From Thermoplasmata archaeon (GTDB taxonomy: Archaea > Thermoplasmatota > Thermoplasmata > UBA184), in contig JASHXN010000127.1 in NCBI GenBank assembly GCA_030043505.1, forward strand, positions 1-9,824: a DNA stretch of 9,824 nucleotides, read 5' to 3'. The notes beneath the pieces are model-generated. The model saw nothing but the letters and a program-made list of their open reading frames with translations, had not been told where the DNA came from and did no database searches. The position numbers and the translations under genes were made by a program. Positions 1-5,634 of this stretch are shown piece after piece. Every line of letters starts with the position of its first letter. The first letter of the stretch is position 1.

Positions 1-690
1 CTGGCGCAGCGGGCCCGTGTCGATCTTCAACTCGGGAAGCAGCCGGTCGAGCGCTTCGATCAGCACCGCCCCCGCGCGATGGTCCGGTAATCCCTCGGCC
101 GCTCGGGTGCTGACCAGGACGACCGCCACCGGAACCTTCCGGGCGAGTCCTTGCACGAGCAGCGCGCCGGAGACCCCTCCGATCACTCCTTCCTCCAAGG
201 TCCGCGCCTCGGTCTTCGCGAACGAACCGACGAGCGCCGGGTCGCGACGCGAGAAGGCGACCCAAACGTTCTCGTTCGGGGTCTCGGCAGCGGAGCTCCC
301 TTCGGCGGACCCGTCGCCGTCCTCGGGGTGGGGCACGACCCCTTCCAGGCACACGAGGAGGCGGGCCTTCAACCGCTCCGCGGTGTCGAGGATCGTCGTC
401 GCGATCGGGGAGAGCTGCGCGGCGAGCGGCGGGAACTCGGAGAGGACGAGACCGAGTCCCGGGCGACCGTACACTCGGATCGTCGGATTGACCTCGCCGC
501 CCTGTACGACCGCGATCGGCGCAAGGTCCGGCGACTCGAATCGGCCGACGCGGGGAAGCTTCAGCGAACGGATCATGTAGTGGCTGGCGACGGTCGCGGC
601 CAGCCCGGCGCTGGGGAACGACGACAGCAGGACGGCTCCCGTCCCCGGTCCCTGCGAGGCATCTCCCTCGTCGCGCCACACGAACTCCAT
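1..690 (-). CDS. PAC2 family (proteasome assembly chaperone-like) protein, 3' end cut by window edge
   Basis: The minus strand is open from an ATG at 690 to base 1, giving 230 residues with no stop; only the C-terminus is missing, and the archaeal family is usually around 240-250 residues. The N-terminal stretch SSFPSAGLAATVASHYM (about 24-40) matches the Gly-rich first strand-helix of PAC2 proteins. It is followed by the expected 'V-G-x-F-x-S-P-D-L-A-P-I-A-V-V' strand (about 50-64), LGLVLSEFPPLAAQL, and a C-terminal GGVSGALL block. In eukaryotes PAC2 proteins help assemble the proteasome core; archaeal members are thought to interact with 20S particles, but the exact role here is inferred. 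There is a mildly acidic Ser/Glu-rich insertion around residues 125-140. The start is supported by a TATA-like element 34 bases upstream. The gene is divergent from FEN1. The family call is by motif recognition; the function is less certain. Confidence 0.85.
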   Translation of the reverse strand, partial: MEFVWRDEGDASQGPGTGAVLLSSFPSAGLAATVASHYMIRSLKLPRVGRFESPDLAPIAVVQGGEVNPTIRVYGRPGLGLVLSEFPPLAAQLSPIATTILDTAERLKARLLVCLEGVVPHPEDGDGSAEGSSAAETPNENVWVAFSRRDPALVGSFAKTEARTLEEGVIGGVSGALLVQGLARKVPVAVVLVSTRAAEGLPDHRAGAVLIEALDRLLPELKIDTGPLRQ

Positions 691-715
691 GGTTCTCTCG
701 GGCCGCGGGAACGGT

Positions 716-730
716 CCCGAGTATATCGGG
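716..730. repeat. Inverted repeat over the PAC2 TATA box, flanked by direct repeats
   Basis: CCCGA (716-720), a 5-base spacer, then TCGGG (726-730) is a perfect inverted repeat that encloses the TATA-like element. The heptamer ACGGTCC occurs on both sides, at 711-717 and 732-738, exactly 21 bases apart, about two DNA turns. GGGA/TCCC (707-710 and 715-718) adds a further small dyad. The arrangement looks like a protein binding site; that role is inferred from geometry only. Confidence 0.45.
720..727 (-). promoter_or_regulatory. TATA-like element of the PAC2 gene
   Basis: On the minus strand this reads GATATACT, centred about 34 bases before the ATG at 690. With the usual archaeal TATA-to-start-site distance of about 26, transcription would begin some 7 bases before the ATG, giving a near-leaderless message. 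It is the only AT-rich octamer in a very GC-rich spacer. It lies inside the inverted repeat 716-730, which could act as an operator. Confidence 0.55.
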
Positions 731-843
731 TACGGTCCGTGCGAGCCGCGTCGCTCGGTCGCCTTGGGACGCACTCCCGGCGACCGTGGGGGCGGCGGCG
801 TCCTCGACCGGGGTGGCGGCTGAGCGCGGTCCGCGGCAAACCC

Positions 844-850
844 AAGTACT
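844..850 (+). promoter_or_regulatory. Weak TATA-like element before FEN1
   Basis: The heptamer AAGTACT, preceded by an A/C-rich stretch (AAACCC) that could be a BRE, is centred about 23 bases before the GTG at 870. No Shine-Dalgarno sequence precedes that GTG, so a leaderless transcript is plausible. The match is weak and the spacing slightly short. Confidence 0.35.
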
Positions 851-869
851 CACTCCCTCTCGAAGCGGC

Positions 870-1904
870 GTGGGGCTGCCGCTTCGCCCGCTCGTCACAG
901 CGCAGGAGCTGCCGTGGGACGCGCTCGCGGGCCGGACGCTCGCGGTCGACGGCTACAACGCCGTCTACCAATTCCTGGCGACGATCCGGGGCCGGGACGG
1001 TCATCTCTTCTCGGACGCTCAGGGACAGGTCACGAGCCACCTGATGGGGACGTTCTACCGGACCACCTCGCTACTCGAGCAGGGGGTCCTGCCCGTGTGG
1101 GTGTTCGACGGGAAACCGCCCGAGCGGAAGGCCGGAACGATCCGGCGACGGATCGAAGCGAAGGAGAAGGCCGAAGGGGCGTGGAAGGAGGCGCTCGCCG
1201 CCGGCGACCTGGAGACCGCGCGCCGTAAAGCAGCGCAGACGTCGCATCTCACACACACGATGGTCGACGAGTTACACGCTCTCTTGCGCGGTCTCGGGGT
1301 CCCGGTCCTCCAAGCGCCCGGGGAGGGGGAGGCCCAGGCCGCCGTCCTAGCGGCCCGAGGGACGACCTGGGCCGCCGCCTCGGAGGATTACGACAGTCTC
1401 CTCTTCGGAACGCCCCGGCTGGTACGGGGGCTGGCGGCGCGCCAGCGATCGGGAGCCGCCCCGGCGGCGCAGCTGGTCGATCGGGCGGAACTCCTCGCGA
1501 CGCTCGGGATCGACCAGGACGAGCTGATCGCTCTCGGCATTCTGATGGGGACCGATTTCAACGACGGCGCGGACGGCTACGGGCCTAAGAAGGCCCTCAA
1601 GCTCGTCCGCGAGCACCTGGGGTTCGAGGCGACGATGGACCGGGCCGGGATCGACCTGGAGGAAGCCCGTTCGGTCGCCGAGATCTTCCGCCACCCGAAC
1701 GCCGCCGAACCCGGGCCGATCTCCTTCGGTCCCGTGGACGAGGTCGGGCTCCACCGGCTGCTGGTGGAGACGCACGGATTCTCCGAGAGCCGGTTCAGGT
1801 CGGCGATCGCGCGCGCCCGCTCCCGCCCGCGCGTCGCGGCTTCGCCCGCCGAGGCGCGAGGACACCAGACGCTGCTCGAGACGTTCGGAGGGACGGCCGA
1901 GTGA
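870..1904 (+). CDS. fen: Flap endonuclease 1 (FEN1, XPG/Rad2 family)
   Basis: A structure-specific nuclease that removes 5' flaps during Okazaki fragment maturation and repair. From the GTG at 870 the protein has 344 residues, the usual archaeal length, and all metal ligands fall in standard positions: D27 (VDGYN), D80 (VFDG), E152 and E154 (GEGEA), D173 and D175 (EDYD) and D229 (GTDFN). A helix-hairpin-helix (about 227-245, GYGPKKAL) and the basic arch/cap segment (about 85-130) are present. The frame stays open upstream to an ATG at 786, but that would add 28 unrelated residues, whereas the family begins with Met-Gly at the catalytic core, as here. The C-terminus carries a PCNA-binding-like QTLLETFG (333-340) in which the usual second aromatic is Gly. 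It overlaps the following FtcD gene by 4 bases (GTGA), implying co-transcription. Confidence 0.95.
   Translation: MGLPLRPLVTAQELPWDALAGRTLAVDGYNAVYQFLATIRGRDGHLFSDAQGQVTSHLMGTFYRTTSLLEQGVLPVWVFDGKPPERKAGTIRRRIEAKEKAEGAWKEALAAGDLETARRKAAQTSHLTHTMVDELHALLRGLGVPVLQAPGEGEAQAAVLAARGTTWAAASEDYDSLLFGTPRLVRGLAARQRSGAAPAAQLVDRAELLATLGIDQDELIALGILMGTDFNDGADGYGPKKALKLVREHLGFEATMDRAGIDLEEARSVAEIFRHPNAAEPGPISFGPVDEVGLHRLLVETHGFSESRFRSAIARARSRPRVAASPAEARGHQTLLETFGGTAE
1887..1892 (+). promoter_or_regulatory. Shine-Dalgarno sequence for FtcD
   Basis: GGAGGG lies inside the end of FEN1, 8 bases before the GTG at 1901. It supports that start and indicates translation of FtcD from an internal site on a shared mRNA. 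Confidence 0.6.
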
Positions 1905-3376
1905 CGCCGTTCGAGTGCGTCCCCAACTTCTCGGAGGGGCGTGACCCGGCGAAGGTCCGGGCGATCGCGGACGCCGGCCGGGCCGTCGCGGGGGTCACGG
2001 TCCTGGACGTGGAGAGCAACGCCGATCACCACCGCAGCGTGGTAACCCTCTACGGCGACGGCGACGCGTTGCTGGAGGCGGTCTTCCGCATGATGGAGGT
2101 CGCTACGCGGACGATCGACCTTACCGTGCATCGCGGGGAGCATCCGCGCATGGGCGCGACCGATGTCGTCCCGTTCGTCCCTCTCGGGACGTCGACGATG
2201 GTCGAGGCGGTCCGCCTCGCGGAGCGGTTGGGAGAGCGCGTCGCGCGCGAGCTCGACGTTCCCGTCTTCCTGTACGCGAGCGCCGCCCGTCGACCCGAAC
2301 GCGCCGACCTTGCGAAGGTTCGGGAGGGAGGGTTCGAGGGGCTGCGCGACACCGTGCCGAACGACCCGAACCGCGCGCCCGACTTCGGACCGGCACGTCT
2401 CCATCCGACGGCCGGCGCTGTGGCGATCGGCGCTCGCCCGGTGCTGATCGCCTACAACGTCCTGCTCGACACGCCGGACGTCAGCCTCGCCAAGAAGGTC
2501 GCCAAGGCGGTTCGGGCGCGGGACGGCGGCCTGCCGGACGTCAAGGCGCTGGGGTTCGACCTCGCCGAACGCCACCGGGCCCAGGTCTCGATGAATCTCA
2601 CCGACTACCACGTGACCAGCGTGCCGCGGGCGTTCGACGCCGTGCGCGCGGCGGCGGCGAAGCTGGGGGCGGGCGTCGAGGAGTCGGAGATCGTCGGGCT
2701 CATCCCGGAGGACGCCCTGTTCGACGCCGCGGAGTGGGCGCTCCAGCTCCGGGGCTTCGACCGGGGGCTCGTGCTGGAACGGAAGGTCCGGGGCGCGGAG
2801 CGCGAGCGCGCCGGCGGGGAAACGATCGCGGGCTACGCGAGCCGCTTGGCCGCACGCACCCCGACTCCGGGTGGCGGCAGCGCTTCCGCGGTCGTCGCGG
2901 CGCTGGCGTCCGGCCTGGGGGAGATGGTGCTCGCCTACTCGGTCGCGCCCGGATCGACCGATCCGGAGCTTGCGCCGCTCCGCACGCGGTTCGGGACGGC
3001 CCGCCAGCGGTTCCTCGAGCTCGCGGAGGAGGACAGTCGGTCGTACGACGGGGTTCGCGCGGCGCGCCGGCTGCAGAAGGCGGCCCCGGCGGACCCGGGG
3101 ACCGCCGCGGCGGTCACGTCCGCGTTGCGGGCGGCGGCGATGGTGCCGCTCGAGACCGCGCGCATGGCCCGGGAGACGGCCGGACTGCTCACCGCCGTCC
3201 GGGGGAAGACCAAGGCGATGCTCGCCAGCGACCTTGCGACGGCGCTTGCGCTCCTCGCGGCGGCTTCCGAGGGCGCGCTCGCGAACGTGGCTGTCAACCT
3301 CGCGGACCTCCGGAGCGCCGGCGCCCCGTCGGCCGAACTGGAGGCCGAAGTCGAGCGCCTACGTGCGGGGCCGTGA
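1901..3376 (+). CDS. ftcD: Bifunctional glutamate formiminotransferase / formimidoyltetrahydrofolate cyclodeaminase
   Basis: Transfers the formimino group of formiminoglutamate to tetrahydrofolate, then deaminates it to methenyl-tetrahydrofolate and ammonia. The protein has 491 residues. The N-terminal formiminotransferase half begins with ECVPNFSEGRD (5-15) and has NADHHRSVVTLYG (40-52) and VHRGEHPRMGATDVVPFVP (76-94), where H81 matches the known catalytic histidine region. The second transferase subdomain includes LHPTAGAVAIGARPVLIAYN (167-186) and MNLTDYHVT (231-239). The C-terminal cyclodeaminase half (about 305-491) opens with the folate-binding-type RTPTPGGGSASA (319-330) and is Ala-rich and helical, as in the family. 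The GTG start overlaps the FEN1 stop and has a good Shine-Dalgarno 8 bases upstream. The family serves histidine breakdown; no hut genes are visible here, so a role in supplying one-carbon folate units is equally possible. It is followed after 1 base by ArfC. Confidence 0.92.
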   Translation: MTPFECVPNFSEGRDPAKVRAIADAGRAVAGVTVLDVESNADHHRSVVTLYGDGDALLEAVFRMMEVATRTIDLTVHRGEHPRMGATDVVPFVPLGTSTMVEAVRLAERLGERVARELDVPVFLYASAARRPERADLAKVREGGFEGLRDTVPNDPNRAPDFGPARLHPTAGAVAIGARPVLIAYNVLLDTPDVSLAKKVAKAVRARDGGLPDVKALGFDLAERHRAQVSMNLTDYHVTSVPRAFDAVRAAAAKLGAGVEESEIVGLIPEDALFDAAEWALQLRGFDRGLVLERKVRGAERERAGGETIAGYASRLAARTPTPGGGSASAVVAALASGLGEMVLAYSVAPGSTDPELAPLRTRFGTARQRFLELAEEDSRSYDGVRAARRLQKAAPADPGTAAAVTSALRAAAMVPLETARMARETAGLLTAVRGKTKAMLASDLATALALLAAASEGALANVAVNLADLRSAGAPSAELEAEVERLRAGP

Positions 3377-3377
3377 C

Positions 3378-4067
3378 GTGAGCCCGGTCGAGCGAGACCG
3401 GGCCGGCGCGCGACCCGAGGTTCTGCTCAACTGTGCCGTCTCGATGGACGGACGGCTCGCCTACGCCGGCGGCACACGGGCACGGCTCTCGTCCGAAGAG
3501 GACCTCCGGCGGGTGCACCAACTTCGGGCCGACGTGGACGCGATCGTCGTAGGCATCGGGACGGTCCTTCAGGACGATCCGTCGCTGCGAGTTCGGTGGG
3601 AGCTGCTGGATCGGCCGGCGGGAAAGGCTCCGATCCGAGTCGTCCTGGACTCGCACGGGCGCACTCCGTCGAACGCGCGCATTCTCGGCGCCGAAACCCC
3701 CACGATCGTCGCCGTGGTCGAGGGAACCACACCCCGGTTTCCGCCGCATGTCCGCACGATCGTCGCCGGGCGCGACCGGGTCGACCTGGGTCGCCTGCTG
3801 CACGCGCTCGCTGCCGAAGGCGTCCACCGGGTGCTGGTGGAAGGAGGCGCCGCGGTGCTCGCGTCGTTCGTGCGGGCCGGCCTCTTCGACCGGTGGACGG
3901 TCTACTACGCTCCGCTGGTGATCGGGGGGACGACCGCGCCGTCGATGATCTCCGGACCCGACACCGCTTCGAGGGACGGCGCCGAGACTCTGCAGCTGGT
4001 CGGCGTCGAACGCCTCGGGGAAGGGGTCGTCGCGACGTTCGTGCCGGCCCGAAGGGAGCCCGGCTGA
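3378..4067 (+). CDS. arfC: 2,5-diamino-6-ribosylamino-4(3H)-pyrimidinone 5'-phosphate reductase (archaeal riboflavin pathway)
   Basis: An NAD(P)H-dependent reductase that converts the ribosylamino side chain to ribitylamino in archaeal flavin and F420 precursor synthesis. The protein has 229 residues and consists of the RibD C-terminal reductase fold alone, with no deaminase domain, as in archaeal ArfC and fungal Rib7. Motifs in order are LLNCAVSMDGRLA (16-28), VGIGTVLQDDPSLRVR (58-73), RVVLDSHGRTP (87-97), RVLVEGGAAVLASF (151-164, nucleotide-binding VEGG) and YAPLVIGG (177-184). The GTG at 3378 is 1 base after the FtcD stop; an in-frame GTG at 3363 would add five residues and overlap FtcD. 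The frame is open much further upstream, but that is the shadow of FtcD. The stop TGA is followed in the same frame by the membrane ORF at 4149. RibD-type bacterial reductases are the alternative, less likely in this context. Confidence 0.9.
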   Translation: MSPVERDRAGARPEVLLNCAVSMDGRLAYAGGTRARLSSEEDLRRVHQLRADVDAIVVGIGTVLQDDPSLRVRWELLDRPAGKAPIRVVLDSHGRTPSNARILGAETPTIVAVVEGTTPRFPPHVRTIVAGRDRVDLGRLLHALAAEGVHRVLVEGGAAVLASFVRAGLFDRWTVYYAPLVIGGTTAPSMISGPDTASRDGAETLQLVGVERLGEGVVATFVPARREPG

Positions 4068-4148
4068 CGGTTCGGCTCGTTCGGCACGTTCATATCCCGG
4101 GCATCACGTCCGTCTTTCTCGGCGGCGCGGAGTCGGCAGGGGTCGAGG

Positions 4149-4553
4149 ATCACGAGCACCCAAGGGACCTGGCCGCAACCCCCCCCACGCTCCCTCCCTC
4201 TCGGCGTAGCGATCCTGTCCGTCCTGGTCGGGATCTACGGCTTCGTCCTCTTCGTCCTGGGGCTGCTGCTCTTCGGCTCGTACGCGGTCAACCAGGATCT
4301 GTTCCGGGTCCCGACGACGTTCGGGCTCACCGGACTCGCGCTCGCCGCGCTGGTCACGATCGTCGGGCTGGTGATCCTCGGGATCGGCGTCGCGCTCTGG
4401 AGGCTGCGTCTCTGGGCGCTGGTCCTCGGGCTCCTGTTCCTGCTCTGGGAGATCATCTCGTACGCGGTCGCCGGGGCGTTCGTCACGTTCGGCTTCATCT
4501 TCGCGGTGATCATCTTCGTCTACCTGATCGCCGTCCACCGCCACTTCCGCTGA
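4149..4553 (+). CDS. Four-helix hydrophobic membrane protein, start codon unclear
   Basis: I do not recognise a named family. The frame encodes a polar, Pro-rich N-terminus (TSTQGTWPQPPPRSL) and four strongly hydrophobic segments, at about residues 18-44, 58-84, 88-108 and 110-129, ending in a basic HRHFR tail. This layout is common among small archaeal membrane proteins whose N-terminus runs 'polar tail, PLGVAIL, first helix'. No ATG, GTG or TTG precedes the first helix in this frame, or in either other forward frame, between 4068 and 4149. The first in-frame GTG, at 4371, would lose the first helix and most of the second. I placed the start at ATC (4149), with AGGGG 6 bases upstream, as the best guess. 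The frame is continuous with ArfC apart from its TGA. Alternatives are an indel (an 8-C run sits at 4179-4186), a sequencing error, a decayed gene or readthrough. That the segment encodes a membrane protein is likely; the boundaries are not secure. Confidence 0.5.
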   Translation: MTSTQGTWPQPPPRSLPLGVAILSVLVGIYGFVLFVLGLLLFGSYAVNQDLFRVPTTFGLTGLALAALVTIVGLVILGIGVALWRLRLWALVLGLLFLLWEIISYAVAGAFVTFGFIFAVIIFVYLIAVHRHFR

Positions 4554-4590
4554 CCGGCGCGTCCGAGGTCCCGCGCCGTCCGCGTTCTCG

Positions 4591-4596
4591 TTAAGT
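4591..4596 (+). promoter_or_regulatory. TATA-like element before the FAH-family gene
   Basis: TTAAGT lies in an otherwise GC-rich 76-base spacer, centred about 36 bases before the ATG at 4630. A start site some 26 bases downstream would leave a leader of about 10 bases. The match is modest. Confidence 0.4.
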
Positions 4597-4611
4597 GGGG
4601 CCGGCGGTGGC

Positions 4612-4617
4612 GGAGGT
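4612..4617 (+). promoter_or_regulatory. GGAGGT Shine-Dalgarno-like sequence before the FAH-family gene
   Basis: A full GGAGGT lies 12 bases before the ATG at 4630. The spacing is long for ribosome binding. If transcription starts near 4620, as the TATA position suggests, the motif would fall outside the mRNA; the two signals therefore conflict unless transcripts start further upstream. Confidence 0.4.
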
Positions 4618-4629
4618 CGGTTCCCGCCG

Positions 4630-5634
4630 ATGAAGCTCGTCCACTTCACGCTCCAGGATCAGTTCCACTTCGGGATGGTCACCGACGCCAACGAGTACGT
4701 CGACCTCGATACCGCCTGCCGCGACTACTACGGGGTCAACCCGGTCAAGGGCGCCGACCCGAGCCGGTTCCGCGACATGCAGGCGTTCTTCTCCGGCGGC
4801 GCCGACTCCGTGGCGCTCACGAAGAAGATCCTCGAGTACATCGACCGCCGCCGCGGGATGGGGTGGACCCCCCGCGCGGCGACCGGCGCCCGGTACCTGT
4901 TCAAGGCGGAAGAGGGGATCAAACTGCTCGCGCCGGTGGTCCACGGGCAGAAGATCTACTGCCTCGCCCAGAACTCGAAGAGCCACCTGGCGGAGCAGGG
5001 CAAGCCGACGCCGAAGCGCCCGTACGTCTTCACCCGCTTCTTCAACTCGCTGGTCGGGCCCAGCGAGTCGCTCGTGCTCAACCCCACCGGCACGTTCCCG
5101 GACGTCGAGCTGGAGCTCGCGTGCGTCATCGGGCAGCGGGGCAAGCGGATCCCGGCGGCGCAGGCGATGGAGCACGTCGCCGGCTTCACGATCGCGCTCG
5201 ACATGGGCTACCGCGACCTCCAGTACCCGAGCGAGGGGACCGCCGACTGGGTGATGGGCAAGGGGTTCGACGCGACGATGGCGGTCGGACCGTGGGTCGT
5301 GCCGAAGGAGGAGGTCGGCGACCCGTACCCGCTCGGGATGGAGCTGAAGGTCGGCGGGACGGTCCGCCAGAAGGGGGACACGTCCGACTACGTATTCCGG
5401 ATCCCGGAGATCCTCGCGCACCTGTCGCAGGGGATCACGTTCGAGCCGGGGGACCTGATCTCGCTGGGCAGCCTGGGCGGCGTTCCGGGGTTCGAGTTCG
5501 GCAAGGAGAGCCGGAAGCTGAAGGCCGGCGACCAGATCGAAGCGTCGATCGAGAAGATCGGCCGCCTGGTCATCCCGGTGAAGATCGAAGCGCCGCCTGT
5601 CCCCGCAGCACCAGGAACAGCGCCTGCGCCGTAG
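4630..5634 (+). CDS. Fumarylacetoacetate hydrolase (FAH) family protein
   Basis: A metal-dependent enzyme of the family that cleaves or decarboxylates fumarylacetoacetate-like and other oxo-diacid substrates (fumarylpyruvate, oxaloacetate, 5-oxopent-3-ene-tricarboxylate); the substrate cannot be told from sequence. The protein has 334 residues, with an N-terminal domain (about 1-105) and the FAH core. The metal ligands are E160 and E162 in DVELEL and D191 in FTIALDMGYRDLQ, followed by DWVMGKGFDATMAVGPWVV (206-224, K211 and D214). The C-terminal strand is GDLISLGSLGGVPGFEFG (274-291). Where many relatives have 'F-x-K-P-P' before the ligand pair, this protein has FTRFFNSLVGP (134-144), so the usual Lys appears to be Arg. 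The last 17 residues form a Pro/Ala-rich tail that overlaps the end of the convergent primase gene. The ATG is the first residue of the conserved N-terminal 'M-K-L-V-x-F' strand. Confidence 0.88.
   Translation: MKLVHFTLQDQFHFGMVTDANEYVDLDTACRDYYGVNPVKGADPSRFRDMQAFFSGGADSVALTKKILEYIDRRRGMGWTPRAATGARYLFKAEEGIKLLAPVVHGQKIYCLAQNSKSHLAEQGKPTPKRPYVFTRFFNSLVGPSESLVLNPTGTFPDVELELACVIGQRGKRIPAAQAMEHVAGFTIALDMGYRDLQYPSEGTADWVMGKGFDATMAVGPWVVPKEEVGDPYPLGMELKVGGTVRQKGDTSDYVFRIPEILAHLSQGITFEPGDLISLGSLGGVPGFEFGKESRKLKAGDQIEASIEKIGRLVIPVKIEAPPVPAAPGTAPAP

Noticed and set aside
786..869. ATG at 786 as the start of FEN1.
   Set aside because: It would add 28 residues unlike any FEN1 N-terminus. Starting at the GTG at 870 puts all catalytic residues at the standard family positions.
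17..1044. Long plus-strand open frames opposite and next to the left-edge gene (17-580 and 151-1044).
   Set aside because: They lie opposite a minus-strand frame with clear PAC2-family motifs and read as Arg/Ser/Gly-rich low-complexity sequence, typical of shadow frames in GC-rich DNA.
2871..3377. An upstream extension of ArfC through the end of FtcD.
   Set aside because: The extra residues are Arg-rich shadow of the FtcD cyclodeaminase domain; the reductase fold begins after the GTG at 3378.
4371..4553. A 60-residue membrane protein starting at the GTG at 4371.
   Set aside because: The same frame encodes more hydrophobic helices upstream with a typical polar N-terminus, so this GTG is probably an internal Val codon, though it remains the only standard start available.
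3596..4594. A plus-strand frame of 332 residues spanning ArfC, the spacer and the membrane ORF.
   Set aside because: Arg/Gly/Pro-rich composition with no domain. It competes with ArfC and with a frame encoding four clean membrane helices.
4068..4630. A classical T-run terminator after ArfC or elsewhere in the window.
   Set aside because: No run of five or more T residues follows any gene end that I could find; the few hairpins seen lack a T tract.
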